This document shows, piece by piece, positions 38,107 to 46,800 of a stretch of DNA of 64,000 nucleotides; the first letter of the stretch is position 1; each line of letters starts with the position of its first letter. The notes beneath the pieces were generated by a model that searched no databases, had not been told where the DNA came from, and was given only the letters and a program-made list of their open reading frames with translations. The translations under genes were made by a program, and so were the position numbers. This DNA comes from Rhizobium album (GTDB lineage: Bacteria > Pseudomonadota > Alphaproteobacteria > Rhizobiales > Rhizobiaceae), in the NCBI RefSeq assembly GCF_003122325.1, contig NZ_QFBC01000001.1, forward strand, positions 434,001-498,000, read 5' to 3'.

Positions 38107-38508
38107 ATGGCAGAAACGGGACGCATAGACATATCGGAAGTGCAGGTCGCCTACCGGGATATCGACATGCACGGCTTCCTGCACAGCCATGCCTATCTGG
38201 CCTATGCGGAAGCGGCACTGTTGCAATTCTGGCGTCACCGGCCTCGGGTCGAAGACGAACCGCTGTTTGTCGTTCGCAAGGTGGAATGCGGTTATCACCG
38301 CGGTTTGAAGCTTGACGAGATTGCCCGGCTGACGGTGCGCATCGACAAGATCGGCGGCCGTTCGGTCGGGTTCAACGTGCTGATCGAGGTCGAAAAAGAG
38401 CTTGCCGCCGATGTCGAGATGACATGGATGGCCGCCGATCCGGAAAGCCGCGAACCCGCGCCGTTGCCGGAAGAAATCCGCGACTGGCTCTACCAGTTCC
38501 TGCCGTAA
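38107..38508 (+). CDS. Thioesterase family protein (4HBT hotdog fold)
   Basis: 133 residues from the ATG at 38107, with GGGGG upstream. It has the single-domain hotdog pattern: AYRDIDMHGFLHSHAYLAYAE resembles the catalytic 'D-x-D-x-x-G-H-x-x-N' segment of 4-hydroxybenzoyl-CoA/YbgC-type thioesterases, with an Asp in the expected place but His-Ser instead of the common Val-Asn. Probably hydrolyses an acyl-CoA. It is monocistronic and convergent with bioY. Confidence 0.85.
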   Translation: MAETGRIDISEVQVAYRDIDMHGFLHSHAYLAYAEAALLQFWRHRPRVEDEPLFVVRKVECGYHRGLKLDEIARLTVRIDKIGGRSVGFNVLIEVEKELAADVEMTWMAADPESREPAPLPEEIRDWLYQFLP

Positions 38509-38521
38509 GGCCCCTTGGCCC

Positions 38522-39085
38522 TCAGGCGCGCTGCGGCAGCAGCGGATAACCGGCCATGACAGCCCTGCCGGCCAGAGCCGCGATCACGGCCTTGAAGATG
38601 TCGCCCGGAACGAAGGCAAGGGAGCCGAGGAAGGCCTTGGAAATTCCGGTGCCGCCGACGATGCCGAGATAGAGGATGCCGAAGAAGTAGACGGTGACGA
38701 CGCCGCCGATGAAGCAGGCGAGGAAGAAGCTGACCGTCTGCACCAGTCCCGACTGTTCGGCGTTCACGAGTTTTTCCGACAGGTAACCGGTGACGACGGC
38801 GCCAACCAGCCAGCCGAGCAGGAAACCTGCCGTCGGTCCGGCAAACACCGCCAGTCCGCCGCGGCCGCCCGACAGCACCGGCAGGCCGATGGCGACGAGG
38901 ACCAGCACGATCAGAACGGCGGCGCCGGCACGGTAGGCGCCGAGAACCGTCCCGGCCATCATGACACCGAGAGACTGGGCGGTGATCGGCACGGCAAACA
39001 CCGCCAGATAGATCGGCGGCAGCATGCCGAGCGCGACGATGATGGCGGCAAAAAGGGACGACAGAACAAGGTTTCGGGTGCTCAT
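38522..39085 (-). CDS. bioY: Biotin transporter BioY (ECF S component)
   Basis: 187 residues with six hydrophobic segments and the BioY features PITAQSLGVMMAGTVLGAYR and SGGRGGLAVFAGPTAGFLLGW. This is the substrate-binding membrane subunit for biotin. It is the last gene of the bioM-bioN-bioY operon; bioN stops 32 bp upstream. No biotin genes other than transport are visible, so the organism may rely on uptake. Confidence 0.95.
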   Translation of the reverse strand: MSTRNLVLSSLFAAIIVALGMLPPIYLAVFAVPITAQSLGVMMAGTVLGAYRAGAAVLIVLVLVAIGLPVLSGGRGGLAVFAGPTAGFLLGWLVGAVVTGYLSEKLVNAEQSGLVQTVSFFLACFIGGVVTVYFFGILYLGIVGGTGISKAFLGSLAFVPGDIFKAVIAALAGRAVMAGYPLLPQRA

Positions 39086-39117
39086 TGACGTCTCCTGCAG
39101 ACGAATTCCATCCTCGA

Positions 39118-39720
39118 CTATTGCCGCCGAAAGCCGCGTGCGTCAATGGCGGCGGCGATATTGTCGGCATCGCGCAGAGTGAGAATGATCAGCGGCGCCA
39201 AAACCGTCAGAAAACCCACCTTGAGGCCTCTGGCGGCATGCGCTTCGCGGATGGCCGCATAGCGGTCGAGGATCTCCGGCACGAAACGAATCACCAGCCC
39301 CGCCGCCAGCCCGATGTCGGCGGCCCGTACGACACCCAGCCGTTCCAGCGGCCGGGCAAGGGCGGTTATTTCGTCGATGAAGCTTGCGACCGTGACGGTG
39401 GCGGTCACCGTTGCCGCAAACAGCATCAGCGTGGTCAGCCGCAGCAGCATGACGATCGCCTCTTCGGCCGAGTTGAAGGCGAAGTTGAAGACTGCGACGG
39501 CGGCAATGGTGGCGAAGACCGGCAACAGCCGTCGAAGCGCTTCCCGGATCGGCAGGCCGACCAGCAGATAGGAAAATGCTCCCGCTGCTGCCGCTGCCGC
39601 CAGCAGCACGTAGGAGCGTGTGAAAAACAGCGCGACGCTGATGGCCGCGAGCGCAACGAGTTTTGTCCGCGGCGAGAGCCGGTGCAGGATGGTGTTGGTT
39701 TCGACGTAGAGCGATTTCAC
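39118..39720 (-). CDS. bioN: Energy-coupling factor transmembrane protein BioN (EcfT)
   Basis: 200 residues from a GTG at 39720 that overlaps the bioM stop (GTGA). It is a polytopic membrane protein with the two Ala-Arg-Gly coupling motifs of EcfT proteins (EAHAARG near 160 and DARGF near the C-terminus) that contact the ATPase. It links BioM to BioY in the tripartite biotin transporter. Confidence 0.93.
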   Translation of the reverse strand: MKSLYVETNTILHRLSPRTKLVALAAISVALFFTRSYVLLAAAAAAGAFSYLLVGLPIREALRRLLPVFATIAAVAVFNFAFNSAEEAIVMLLRLTTLMLFAATVTATVTVASFIDEITALARPLERLGVVRAADIGLAAGLVIRFVPEILDRYAAIREAHAARGLKVGFLTVLAPLIILTLRDADNIAAAIDARGFRRQ

Positions 39721-40397
39721 GCGGCGGCGAGCTCTCGGTAACGGACGATCGTTTCCGACGGGCGCCCGTCGGCCACAAGCCTGCCGCCGTCGAACAGCAG
39801 CACCCGGTCGAAATTCTCGATCAATGCCAGGTCGTGGCTGATGACGATCGTCGTTTCCTTGAGACCGGCGATGGTCTTTTCGACCCGCGCCCGGTTCTTC
39901 AGGTCGAGCTGGTTGGTCGGCTCGTCGAGGATCAGCACGTCCGGCCCCGTCGCCAGCACGGCGGCTAGGGCTGCAAGCTGCAACTCGCCGCCGGAAAGCT
40001 CGTGGGCCCGGCGGCCGGCGAGATGGGCGATGTCCAGCCGCACCAGCACGGCATCCACCGCAGCAGCGATCTCCGATTTCGAAAGGCCGCGGTTCTTCAG
40101 GCCGAAGGCGATGTCTTCGCGGATGATCGGCAGGATGATCTGGTTCTGCGGGTTCTGGAAGATGAAGCCCACCTTGCCGAGCACGGCCTTGGCATCCTTC
40201 ACCGTATCCAGCCCGCCGACGGTCACCTTGCCCGTCGAGGGTGTGACGAGGCCGTTGATCATCCGCGCGAACGTCGTCTTTCCCGAGCCGTTGAGGCCGA
40301 TGATGCCGATCCGCCTTTCATGGAGCGTCACCGTAAGCGGCTGTAGCGCCGTTTTCCCCGCAAAAGCGGCGCCGGCGTCCTGAAAGCGGATGTCCAA
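39717..40397 (-). CDS. bioM: Energy-coupling factor ATPase BioM (EcfA)
   Basis: 226 residues from a TTG start at 40397 (DIRFQDAGAAFAGKTALQPL), with GAGG seven bases upstream; the open frame continues to an ATG at 40457, but that gives an atypical N-terminus. ABC ATPase motifs: Walker A GLNGSGKTT at 34-42, Q-loop Gln near 81, LSGGELQ at 134-140, Walker B LILDEPTN near 155-162 and the H-loop His in VISHDLAL. It powers biotin uptake with BioN and BioY. First gene of the operon; no riboswitch was seen upstream. Confidence 0.93.
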   Translation of the reverse strand: MDIRFQDAGAAFAGKTALQPLTVTLHERRIGIIGLNGSGKTTFARMINGLVTPSTGKVTVGGLDTVKDAKAVLGKVGFIFQNPQNQIILPIIREDIAFGLKNRGLSKSEIAAAVDAVLVRLDIAHLAGRRAHELSGGELQLAALAAVLATGPDVLILDEPTNQLDLKNRARVEKTIAGLKETTIVISHDLALIENFDRVLLFDGGRLVADGRPSETIVRYRELAAA

Positions 40398-40509
40398 GTC
40401 ATGTCCTCGCAAAAACGTCGCCGTTCTATAACCGAAGCCGGACGTTTTTGGAAACATCTAGAATGGCGAGGCGGATTGAAACTTGGGAATAAAAGCCTAT
40501 GGTTTGTGC

Positions 40510-41700
40510 ATGACGATTCTTCTTTCCAATCGCGAAGCCCGCAGGATCTTCATGGCAAGGCAGGGGCTTTGCCAGCCGCCGAACCGCAGCCTCGACAAGG
40601 CCGGGCTGCTGGCCCTGATTGCGGATCTCGGCTTCGTGCAGGTCGACAGCATCCAGACGGTCGAGCGGGCGCATCACCTGATCCTGTTTGCCCGCAACCA
40701 GACCTATCGCCGCCAGCATCTGACCGAACTCCTGGAAACGGACGGCGATCTGTTCGAGCACTGGACCCACGACGCCTCGATCATCCCGTCGGCCTTCTTC
40801 CGCTACTGGAAACATCGCTTCGTCCGCCGCGAGCCGATCCTGCGCCAGCGCTGGGCGAAGTGGCAGGGGGAGGGGTTCGACAGCACCTTCGAGGAGACCA
40901 TCCGGCGGATCGCCGAGAACGGCGCGACGATGTCGCGCGACGTCAAGGTCGAGGACCACAAGTCCGGCGGCTGGTGGAACTGGCATCCCAACAAGACGGC
41001 GCTCGAATATTTCTGGCACACCGGCAAGCTCGCCATCGCCGGCCGGCAGAATTTCCAGAAGGTCTACGATCTCGCCGAGCGCGTGCTGCCGGCGCACCAT
41101 TACCATCCGGAGGTCGGCAGCGAGGATTTCGTCGATTGGGCCTGCCGCAGCGCCCTGCAGCGGCTGGGTTATGCCACGACGGGGGAAATCGCCGCTTTCT
41201 GGGACCTGCTGTCGCCGCAGGAGGTCAAGGACTGGGCGGCGGCGCGCAGGGACGAACTGCTGGAGGTGTCCGTCGAGCCGATCGATGGCGGCAAGCCGCG
41301 GGTTTCGCTGGCTTTCGCGGCGTTTCCGGACGAGATAACCGACCTGCCCGAACCGCCCGCGCGCCTGCGTGTGCTCAGCCCCTTCGACCCGCTGATCCGC
41401 GACCGCAACCGCACCGAACGCCTTTTCGGCTTCTTCTACCGCATCGAAGTCTTCGTGCCGGAACCGAAGCGGGAATATGGCTATTACGTCTTCCCGCTGC
41501 TCGAAGGCGACCGTTTCGTCGGCCGCATCGACATGAAGGCCGACCGCAAGCGCGGCACGCTGGATGTCAAGCGCCTGTGGTGGGAGAAGGGCGTGCGGGC
41601 CTCGTCCGGCCGATTGGAGAAACTGGAGGCGGAACTCTCCCGTCTCGCCCGCTTCTCCGGCCTGGAGAGCGTGCGATATCTCGACGGCTGGCAGGGATAA
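40510..41700 (+). CDS. YcaQ-like winged-helix DNA glycosylase
   Basis: 396 residues from the ATG at 40510; a TTG at 40483 would add nine. The protein has the fold features of the HTH_42 family and the loop QVDSIQTVERAHHLI at 44-58. The QVD at 44-46 corresponds to the QxD catalytic motif of the YcaQ (AlkX) branch, as opposed to QxQ in the AlkZ branch; the family hydrolyses bulky or crosslinked alkylated bases. The beta-rich C-terminal part includes SPFDPLIRDRNRTERLFGF. Substrate in this organism is not known. Confidence 0.9.
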   Translation: MTILLSNREARRIFMARQGLCQPPNRSLDKAGLLALIADLGFVQVDSIQTVERAHHLILFARNQTYRRQHLTELLETDGDLFEHWTHDASIIPSAFFRYWKHRFVRREPILRQRWAKWQGEGFDSTFEETIRRIAENGATMSRDVKVEDHKSGGWWNWHPNKTALEYFWHTGKLAIAGRQNFQKVYDLAERVLPAHHYHPEVGSEDFVDWACRSALQRLGYATTGEIAAFWDLLSPQEVKDWAAARRDELLEVSVEPIDGGKPRVSLAFAAFPDEITDLPEPPARLRVLSPFDPLIRDRNRTERLFGFFYRIEVFVPEPKREYGYYVFPLLEGDRFVGRIDMKADRKRGTLDVKRLWWEKGVRASSGRLEKLEAELSRLARFSGLESVRYLDGWQG

Positions 41701-41767
41701 GGCGACGGCCGGCTAAATCGTGTCGCGATCCTCCAGATTCGCTCTCACGCTTTAGCTCTTTGTTTTC

Positions 41768-41812
41768 GCATGTCGTTTTCGCAAAACCGCTGCACACTTT
41801 TGCGCGACATGC
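41768..41812. repeat. Dispersed rhizobial repeat, reverse orientation
   Basis: Bounded by GCATGTCG (41768-41775) and its inverted copy CGACATGC (41805-41812), with TTTTCGCAAAACCGCTGC and CACTTTTGCG inside. Read on the minus strand it has the AAAAGTG...GCGGTTTTGCG order of the repeats at 8118 and 43735. It directly follows the YcaQ-like gene and abuts the brnA 3' end. Confidence 0.75.
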
Positions 41813-41813
41813 T

Positions 41814-42134
41814 TTACAGCCCTGCCGCCTTGCGCAGTTCCTCGGCCATGACGCTGCGCCAGTTCTTGCCGGAGGCCTTGAATTTTTCGAGCACGTCCGG
41901 ATCGAGCCGCAAGGTCACGGCCACCTTAGGCGCATCGACCTTGGGGCGGCCGCGGGCGGCAGCTGCGGCTTTTTCCATCGCTTCAAAAAATTCCGGGGGA
42001 AATACGTCCCGCGCCGGGCGCATCGCCGCAAGCTCTTCGTCGGTCAGAGGCGGGCTGTCGACGGCATCCCAATCCTCTTTCGTATAGCCGCGCCCCGGTC
42101 GGAATTCCTTCTGGACAGCACGTTTTATCGCCAT
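41814..42134 (-). CDS. brnA: BrnA family type II antitoxin
   Basis: 106 residues from the ATG at 42134, with AGAGGAG eight bases upstream. The C-terminal ribbon-helix-helix-like segment (VAVTLRLDPDVLEKFKASGK, then NWRSVMAEELRKAAGL) is typical of BrnA. Its ATG overlaps the end of brnT by 10 nt. BrnA neutralises the BrnT ribonuclease and, with it, represses the operon. It uses a lysine/glutamate-rich N-terminal tail to bind toxin. The genes flanking it are housekeeping. Confidence 0.92.
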   Translation of the reverse strand: MAIKRAVQKEFRPGRGYTKEDWDAVDSPPLTDEELAAMRPARDVFPPEFFEAMEKAAAAARGRPKVDAPKVAVTLRLDPDVLEKFKASGKNWRSVMAEELRKAAGL

Positions 42135-42379
42135 TTGAGAACTCCTCTTTCCTTGGCATTCGCTTGCCGGAAACTGATGATGGAAATCGCTTCCGAGCCG
42201 AGCTCCGCAAAGATCACGACGACAGTGCCGTCCTCGAAATAACCGACGGCTTTTACGCGGCCCGAATGGCTTCGTTCGAGAACGGCCGTTTCCCATTGAA
42301 AGAAAACGACATCGGCAAAATCGAGGCCATGCTTCTCGATGTTGGCAAGCCGCTTGTGTTCGTCCCAGACGATCCGCAT
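42125..42379 (-). CDS. brnT: BrnT family type II toxin (ribonuclease)
   Basis: 84 residues (MRIVWDEHKRLANIEKHGLD). It carries the BrnT pattern: WDExK at the N-terminus, KHGLDF at 16-21, and the C-terminal R-x-x-S-x-R-x-A-x-x-x-E-type segment (IISFRQANAKERG). BrnT proteins are RelE-fold RNases that block translation. An intact catalytic signature suggests an active toxin. It is transcribed before brnA, with a 10-nt overlap, in the usual toxin-first order of this family. Confidence 0.93.
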   Translation of the reverse strand: MRIVWDEHKRLANIEKHGLDFADVVFFQWETAVLERSHSGRVKAVGYFEDGTVVVIFAELGSEAISIISFRQANAKERGVLKWR

Positions 42380-42380
42380 G

Positions 42381-42405
42381 GATTATTCGTACACGAAAAA
42401 TCCAT
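42381..42405 (-). promoter_or_regulatory. Possible brnTA operator
   Basis: Inverted repeat TTCGT-AC-ACGAA at 42386-42397 (outer bases also partly symmetric) 7 bp upstream of the brnT ATG, where a BrnA/BrnTA autorepression site would be expected. No measured binding; position-based suggestion. Confidence 0.35.
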
Positions 42406-42446
42406 GCGCGGCAACGCTTCTGCAACCGGCAGGCCTTGTCGAACCC

Positions 42447-43544
42447 TTACCGCACACGGCCGGTCTGGCCGCGATCCCTGAGATAATGATCCGCGATGGC
42501 GCAGGCGACCATTGCTTCGCCGATCGGCACGGCGCGGATGCCGACGCAGGGATCGTGGCGGCCCTTGGTGCGCACATCGACATTGTTGCCGTCGGCATCG
42601 ATCGACTGGCGTTCGGTCAGGATCGACGAGGTCGGCTTGATGGCGAAACGGGCCACCAGCGGCTGGCCGGTGGAAATGCCGCCCAGGATGCCACCGGCAT
42701 GGTTGGAGAGGAACAGCGGCTTGCCGTCGTTGCCCATGCGCATTTCGTCGGCGTTGTCCTCGCCGGTCAGTTCGGCGGCGGCAAAACCCTCGCCGATCTC
42801 GACGCCCTTGACGGCATTGATCGACATCAGCAGGCTGGCGATATCCTGGTCCAGCTTGCCGTAGATCGGCGCGCCGAGACCGGCCGGCACGCCTTCGGCG
42901 ATCACCTCGACGACGGCGCCGATCGAGGACCCGGCCTTGCGGATGCCGTCGAGATAGTCTTCCCAGACCGGCACGATCGCGGCGTCGGGCGCAAAGAACG
43001 GGTTCTGGTCGACCTGGGCCCAGTCCCAGTTGGCGCGGTTGATCCTGTGCTTGCCGATCTGCACCAGCGCCGCACGCACGGTGACGCCGGGCACCACCTT
43101 GCGGGCAAGGCCGCCGGCGGCGACACGCGCCGCCGTCTCGCGCGCCGAGGAGCGGCCGCCGCCGCGATAGTCGCGAATGCCGTATTTGACGTCATAGGCA
43201 TAGTCGGCATGGCCCGGCCGGTAGCGGCGGGCGATCTCGCCGTAATCCTTGGAGCGCTGGTCGGTGTTCTCGATCAGCATCGACACCGGCGTGCCGGTGG
43301 TGATCATCGTCTCGCCGTCGTCGTCGGACATCACGCCGGAGAGCACCTTGACCAGGTCGTCCTCGCGCCGCTGGGTGACGAAACGCGACTGGCCGGGCTT
43401 GCGCTTGTCCAGCCAGGCCTGCAGTTCCTCCAGCCGGAAGCGGATGCCGGGAGGGCAGCCGTCGACCACGCAACCGAGCGCCGGCCCGTGGCTTTCCCCC
43501 CAGGTGGTGACGCGGAAGAGATGACCGAAGGTATTGTGTGACAT
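42447..43544 (-). CDS. aroC: Chorismate synthase
   Basis: 365 residues from the ATG at 43544 ([20 protein letters not shown]), the standard N-terminus; the frame to 43625 adds an unsupported leader. Last enzyme of the shikimate pathway, using reduced FMN to make chorismate from EPSP. Signatures are [38 protein letters not shown] and [17 protein letters not shown]. The Shine-Dalgarno is weak. A long palindrome lies about 85 bp upstream of the start. In relatives aroC, gpm-like and fabI genes are neighbours; here a large c-di-GMP gene and a DUF1344 gene lie between. Confidence 0.97.
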   Translation of the reverse strand: MSHNTFGHLFRVTTWGESHGPALGCVVDGCPPGIRFRLEELQAWLDKRKPGQSRFVTQRREDDLVKVLSGVMSDDDGETMITTGTPVSMLIENTDQRSKDYGEIARRYRPGHADYAYDVKYGIRDYRGGGRSSARETAARVAAGGLARKVVPGVTVRAALVQIGKHRINRANWDWAQVDQNPFFAPDAAIVPVWEDYLDGIRKAGSSIGAVVEVIAEGVPAGLGAPIYGKLDQDIASLLMSINAVKGVEIGEGFAAAELTGEDNADEMRMGNDGKPLFLSNHAGGILGGISTGQPLVARFAIKPTSSILTERQSIDADGNNVDVRTKGRHDPCVGIRAVPIGEAMVACAIADHYLRDRGQTGRVR

Positions 43545-43620
43545 GAAACCGACCGATTGATAGCGCGCGGGCGGCGAAAAACGCCTGCCGCGCCGCAGGA
43601 AAGGAGCGGCACACTCATAC

Positions 43621-43666
43621 TGCATAATTCCCCAAACCGATATCGGTTTGGGGATAAAATTATGCA
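43621..43666. promoter_or_regulatory. Long palindrome upstream of aroC
   Basis: CCCCAAACCGAT / ATCGGTTTGGGG is a perfect 24-bp palindrome at 43630-43653, extended by TGCATAATT (43621-43629) and AATTATGCA (43658-43666) with a 4-base ATAA bulge on one side. It lies 77-122 bp upstream of the aroC start. It could be an operator, an RNA hairpin or a repeat remnant. Confidence 0.6.
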
Positions 43667-43734
43667 GCAGGTATAAAGCGCTACAGCGAACGCGAGCGCG
43701 TCATTGGCGCGCGGCGCTGTCGTCGAAAATGCGG

Positions 43735-43840
43735 CTAGAGCAATTCCAGCAAAAGTGCGGAGCGGTTTTGCGTCCAGAATTGCGTAGAAACAAAGATATA
43801 GAGCATTTTCGTTTTTCGGAGAAAAGCGGAAATGCTCTAA
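43735..43840. repeat. Dispersed rhizobial repeat with TAGAGCA ends
   Basis: TAGAGCAATTCCAGCAAAAG, then TGCGGAGCGGTTTTGCG, TCCAGAATTGCGTAGAAAC and AAAGATATAGAGCATTTTCG, closing with AAATGCTCTAA. It combines the AAAAGTGCG/GCGGTTTTGCG core seen at 8118 with the TAGAGCAT/ATGCTCTA termini seen at 13503-13594. Confidence 0.75.
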
Positions 43841-43876
43841 GAGAAAAGCCTTTCTTTCTCCCGCGCTCAGGAGGCA

Positions 43877-46800
43877 TCAGGAAACCTTGCGCCACTCCGC
43901 TGCCTGGACCATCGTGCAGAAATCCTCGAAGGACCGCGGCTTGGAGAAGGCGTAGCCCTGCAGCAGGTCGCAGCCGAGCTCGCGCAGCATGGCGGCATGC
44001 TCGAATGTTTCCACGCCTTCGGCAACCGTATCGACATCCAGCGAATGGGCGATCTCGATGATCGAGCGCACCAGGGCGCGCTCCTGCTGTGATTCCAGGA
44101 TCGGCTGCACCAGCTGCCGGTCGATCTTCAGCCGTTTCGGCCGCAGCTTGAGCAGGCTGACGATCGAGGTATGGCCGGTGCCGAAATCGTCGATCTCGAT
44201 ATCGATGCCCAGCGATTTGATGCGTTCGAGATTGTGCGAGACGACGGTGTCGCTCTCGTCGAGGAAGATCGACTCGATCAGTTCGAAGGAGATTTCGCCG
44301 GGGACGATGGCCAGTGTCGTCAGCGTCTCGAACAGGGTTTCGTCGTTCAGCCGGCGCGAGGAGACGTTGACGGATACCTTCGGCACGACGATGCCGCGCG
44401 CCGCCCAGCGCATCTTGTCCTGCAGCGCCTTTTCGAGAACGATGCGGTCGAACATCTGCACGACGTTGAGTTCGTCGGCAATCTTGAGAAAACGATCCGG
44501 GGTGAGCACGCCCTGGTTCGGATGGTTCCAGCGCACCAGCGCCTCGACGCCGGTCAGTTCCATCGTCCTGGCGCAGAATTGCGGCTGGTACCAGGCGGTG
44601 AACTCGTCGTTTTCCAGCCCGGCGAGGATTTCGTCGGCGATGCGCTTGGTGGTGATGACCTCGGCCTGCAGGTTCTGGGTGAAGAACTCGTAGCAGTTCC
44701 GCCCCGTCGCCTTGGCGCGGTAGAGGGCGATGTCGGCATTGACCAGCAATTGCCGCGTGTCGATGTTCATGCCGTCCGCCTGGGCGATGCCGATGGAAAC
44801 GCCGCAGCGGCAGGAGGCGCCCTCGAAGATCACCGGCTGACGCATCGCCTCGAGGATGCGCCCGGCCAGAGCCGCCATGCGCTCGGGATCGCAGCTGTCG
44901 TGGACGACGATGACGAATTCGTCGCCGCCGATGCGGGCCACGAGGTCCCCCTGGCGGATGTTGGCTTCCAGGATCTTTGCCGCATGGACAAGCATCGCGT
45001 CGCCGGCGGCATGGCCGAGCGTATCGTTGATCTGCTTGAAACGGTCGAGGTCGATATGCAGCAGCGATAGCTTTTGCGGCGTTTCGGCGCTGCGCCGGCA
45101 CAGCGCGTCGAGCTCGACGTCGAGCTTGCGGCGGTTGCCGAGCATGGTCAGCGGGTCGTGCAGCGAATTGTGCTCGATGCAGTTCTTGGCGAATTGCAGC
45201 TCGATGTTGCGCATGTCCGCCTCGGCCTTGGCCGATTTCAGTTCCGCCGTCAGCAGGGCATCGGTGGTGATGTCGAAGGCGATGCCGATGATCCTGCGCC
45301 TGCCGTCCTTGCCGGTGTGCAGCTTGCCAATCGAGCGGATGTAGTGCAGCGAGCCGTCCGGATGGATGGCGCGGACCACCAGCGGCTCCGACATGTCGTG
45401 GTTGGCGAAGTCGCTTTCGCTGGCCTTGGCGGCGGCGTGGTCTTCGGGATGCATGAGCGAAAGCCAGCGCTCGGAGGTCATCGGCTCGGTGCTGTAGGGC
45501 AGGCCGTAGAGCTGATGCATGCGGTCGTCCCAGATCTCGGTCTTCGTATCGAGATCGACTTCCCAGATGCCGCAGCGATAGGAATCGAGCGCCAGGCTCA
45601 GTTTGCGGGAGAGCTCTTCCAGCAGCTGCTCGCGGCTGGAAAGCTCCATCAGCGCCAGCTCCAGTTCGGCATTCTTGAGATCGCTGGTTTCCTTGGCGTG
45701 TCGCAGGTCGTCGTTCATCAGCACGTCGCCGGTGACGTCCCAGACGATGCCGATGGTCTGCGTGCCGCTGGCCCCCTTGTAGTGCGAGCCGACCGAACGG
45801 AGGTAGCGTTCGAAACCGTTCTCGAAGATGACGCGGTACTGGACGCTGGCGGTGTTGCCGACGATCGAGCAGTTGAAGAAATGCGCTTCGGCGGCAGGCC
45901 GGTCGTCGGGATGGACCACGGCGATCCAGTCCGCCAGCTTGTAGCAACGGTTCGAGGGCAGGTGGCCGTGCAGCTGCGCGGCCCGGTCGTCCCAGAAAAG
46001 CTGCGTGCCGTCGCTGCCCATTTCCCAGATGCCGATCTGCGATGATTCCAGCGCCAGGTCGAGGCGTTGCGACAGTTCGCTGAGTTGCGTCTCGCGTTTC
46101 TCCAGCGTCTTGACGTTCTGGCTGCGTTCGAAAATCAGCAGGCTCGACATGAAGACGGGGAAAATGATGATGCCGCCGGCAAAGATGATGGCGACCCGCA
46201 GGAAGGTCTGGTTCGGCGGCGGCGCATTCCAGCCGGCGGAAGGGACCGCCGCCAGTTCCCAGGTGCCGCCGGGAAAGCCGATCTTGCGGCGCACGGGTTG
46301 TTCATCCAGCACGGCGGCATCGCCGAAGAAGGGCATGCTGTTGAGGGCCGGCAGGGAAAGGTCGCGGACGGCAAGCGACAGCCTGTCGAGATGCGGGTAA
46401 CGCTCCTGGTTTTCGCTGTTCCGGATGGGGCGCAGCCCCGTCGCCTCGTAGAACCTGTCTTCATCGATGACGGCTTCGATCGCGCCCCAGAGCTTGTGGC
46501 TGCCCTGGTCGCTGCTGACGACCGGATAAAGAATGACGAAGCCGCCCGCACCGCGGGCCGTCAGCACCGGTCCGTAGAATTTTGCGGCGAAGCGGTCGGA
46601 ACCGCGCACGTCGGACGGCTTCAGCAGCAGTTCGCCGCGCACGTCCTGGCCGATGCGCGAACGCCCTTCGTCCGCGGGGAACACGTCTTCAACGATGAAG
46701 CCCGGCGCTAAGGCGATGCTGGAAAGATGCGGGTTCTGCAGCAGCAGCCGTTCGATCTGCGTGTCCAGTTCCGGATGGATTGCCCCGGCGGCGCTGATCG

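Larger units (their letters stand above)
43545..43876. other. Intergenic region with palindrome and repeat
   Basis: 332 bp between aroC (minus) and the c-di-GMP gene (minus). It contains the aroC 5' region, the palindrome at 43621-43666, and the dispersed repeat at 43735-43840. No gene is seen. Confidence 0.6.

Noticed and set aside
39085-39741. 218-codon frame on the plus strand over bioN
   Set aside because: Gln/Gly/Arg-rich antisense shadow of a membrane-protein gene with no known product.
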